DNA of 6,191 nucleotides from Alphaproteobacteria bacterium. GTDB taxonomy: Bacteria; Pseudomonadota; Alphaproteobacteria; Rickettsiales; UBA998. The stretch covers positions 1-6,191 of the forward strand of contig JAKFYP010000108.1 in assembly GCA_021730835.1 (NCBI GenBank), given 5' to 3'. Positions 5,206-6,191 of this stretch are shown here, piece after piece. Below the pieces are notes generated by a model. That model saw only the letters and a list, made by a program, of their open reading frames with translations. It ran no database searches and was not told the origin of the DNA. Each line of letters begins with the position of its first letter. Positions within the stretch are counted from its first letter, which is position 1. A program made the position numbers and the translations under genes.

Positions 5206-6191
5206 TCACGCCGCCTTCGATTCCCGAACCGCGCCGACGATCTTACGGGCGGCGTCTTCCAGATTATCCGCCGGGGTAATAGCAAGTCCCGAGGAAGCCA
5301 GCATCTTCTTGCCCAACTCAACATTGGTTCCCTCCAGCCGCACGACCAGCGGAATGGCCATGTTGATCTCCCGCGCCGCAGCGATAATTCCCTCTGCGAT
5401 GATATCGCAACGCATAATGCCGCCGAAGATATTGACCAGAATGCCCTCGACATTGGGATCAGAGAGAATCAGTTTAAACGCTTCGGTGACTTTCTCCTTG
5501 TTGGCCCCGCCGCCGACATCGAGAAAATTAGCAGGTTCGCCGCCATGCAGCTTGATGATATCCATCGTCGCCATCGCCAGCCCTGCCCCATTGACCATGC
5601 AACCGATATTGCCGTCCATCTTGACGTAAGACAGCCCGAATTTTGCCGCCTTGCGCTCCAGCGGGTCTTCCTCGTCGGGATCGCGCATCTCGGCGACTTC
5701 TGGCTGGCGGAACAGGGCGTTCTCATCGAAATTGAACTTGGCGTCGAGCACCAGCAGCTTACCGTCGCGGGTCGTCACCAGCGGATTCAGCTCAAGCTGC
5801 GAGGCATCGGTTTTCATAAAAGCGTTATACAGCGCGAAGGTGAATTTGTGGAATTCCCCGTGCAGCGCCTCAGGAATCCCCATGCCCCATGCCAGCCTGC
5901 GCGCATGAAAGCCCTGAATGCCTGCCACCGGATCAACGCTGACGCGGATGATTTTTTCGGGGTGTTTTTCGGCGACTTCCTCGATTTCCACGCCACCTTC
6001 GGAAGAACCCATGAACAGCAAACGGCTGGTCGCCCGGTCAATGACGATACTGAGATAATATTCCTTTTCGATCTGGCTGCCTTCCTCGACATAGATGCGT
6101 TTGACCAGCTTACCTTCCGCCCCGGTCTGCGGAGTTACCAAGGTCATGCCGATCATTTTCTTGGCGATCTCCTTGACCTCATCGAGCGATT
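5206..6191 (-). CDS. sucC: Succinyl-CoA synthetase (ADP-forming) subunit beta, 5'-truncated by window edge
   Basis: This is the beta subunit of succinyl-CoA synthetase, which with SucD interconverts succinyl-CoA and succinate with ATP or GTP formation in the cytoplasmic TCA cycle. The frame is open to the right edge. Codons before the internal Met at 6156 read SLDEVKEIAKK and fit the family, so that Met is not the start; by comparison with the ~388-residue E. coli protein about 65 N-terminal residues are missing. Counting from the internal Met, visible hallmarks are the EGGVEIEEVAE segment (53-63), LELNPLV (121-127, metal-binding region), LDAK (137-140), the GNIGCMVNGAGLAM loop (182-195), FLDVGGG (211-217) and GGIMRCD (245-251). 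The first part of the ATP-grasp fold is outside the window, while the C-terminal CoA-ligase domain is complete and ends with TGA. The next gene begins 24 nt after the stop. Identification is very secure. Confidence 0.97.
   Translation of the reverse strand, partial: SLDEVKEIAKKMIGMTLVTPQTGAEGKLVKRIYVEEGSQIEKEYYLSIVIDRATSRLLFMGSSEGGVEIEEVAEKHPEKIIRVSVDPVAGIQGFHARRLAWGMGIPEALHGEFHKFTFALYNAFMKTDASQLELNPLVTTRDGKLLVLDAKFNFDENALFRQPEVAEMRDPDEEDPLERKAAKFGLSYVKMDGNIGCMVNGAGLAMATMDIIKLHGGEPANFLDVGGGANKEKVTEAFKLILSDPNVEGILVNIFGGIMRCDIIAEGIIAAAREINMAIPLVVRLEGTNVELGKKMLASSGLAITPADNLEDAARKIVGAVRESKAA

Noticed and set aside
1..6191. CRISPR array, transposase or complete insertion sequence.
   Set aside because: No regularly spaced repeats and no transposase or integrase coding sequence were seen in either strand. 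I also saw no obvious direct repeats flanking the MNT/HEPN pair.

Overview
The window reads as part of an alphaproteobacterial chromosome. Every real gene lies on the minus strand, in the order sucC (5' end cut by the right edge), a nucleotidyltransferase/HEPN pair, sucD, sucA. The SucA, SucC and SucD sequences resemble alphaproteobacterial TCA-cycle enzymes as I remember them, and sucC-sucD-sucA is the usual order in that class. No finer taxonomic placement is justified from sequence alone.

Right to left in transcription order: positions 6191-5206 hold the last ~327 residues of succinyl-CoA synthetase beta (sucC). Positions 5181-4430 hold two small overlapping genes: a minimal nucleotidyltransferase (MNT) of 96 aa and a HEPN-type protein of 152 aa. 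This is the organisation of HepT/MntA-like toxin-antitoxin modules. They sit exactly where sucD would normally follow sucC, on the same strand and with very short junctions, and the stop codon of the HEPN gene overlaps the ribosome binding site of sucD. Positions 4418-3543 hold complete sucD. A 309-bp gap (3234-3542) follows, with a strong stem-loop nested in a larger inverted repeat and a plausible promoter for sucA. Positions 3233-348 hold complete sucA, the E1 component of 2-oxoglutarate dehydrogenase.

Positions 1-347, downstream of sucA, contain no protein gene that I can support, and sucB, the expected next gene, does not begin there. On the plus strand they carry two tRNA 3'-end remnants in tandem: a tRNA-Ser(GGA)-like sequence with a ruined 5' half and a changed U33, and next to it a second T-arm/acceptor fragment. 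Both end in CCA followed by the same TTTGAAA. This resembles a scar of tRNA-targeted integration.

Functionally, SucA (with SucB and Lpd encoded elsewhere) makes succinyl-CoA and SucCD converts it to succinate with nucleotide triphosphate formation. The MNT/HEPN pair has no known role in this pathway. Its AT-richer composition and its location suggest acquired cargo that is now transcribed with core metabolism. That is the most unusual feature of the window.
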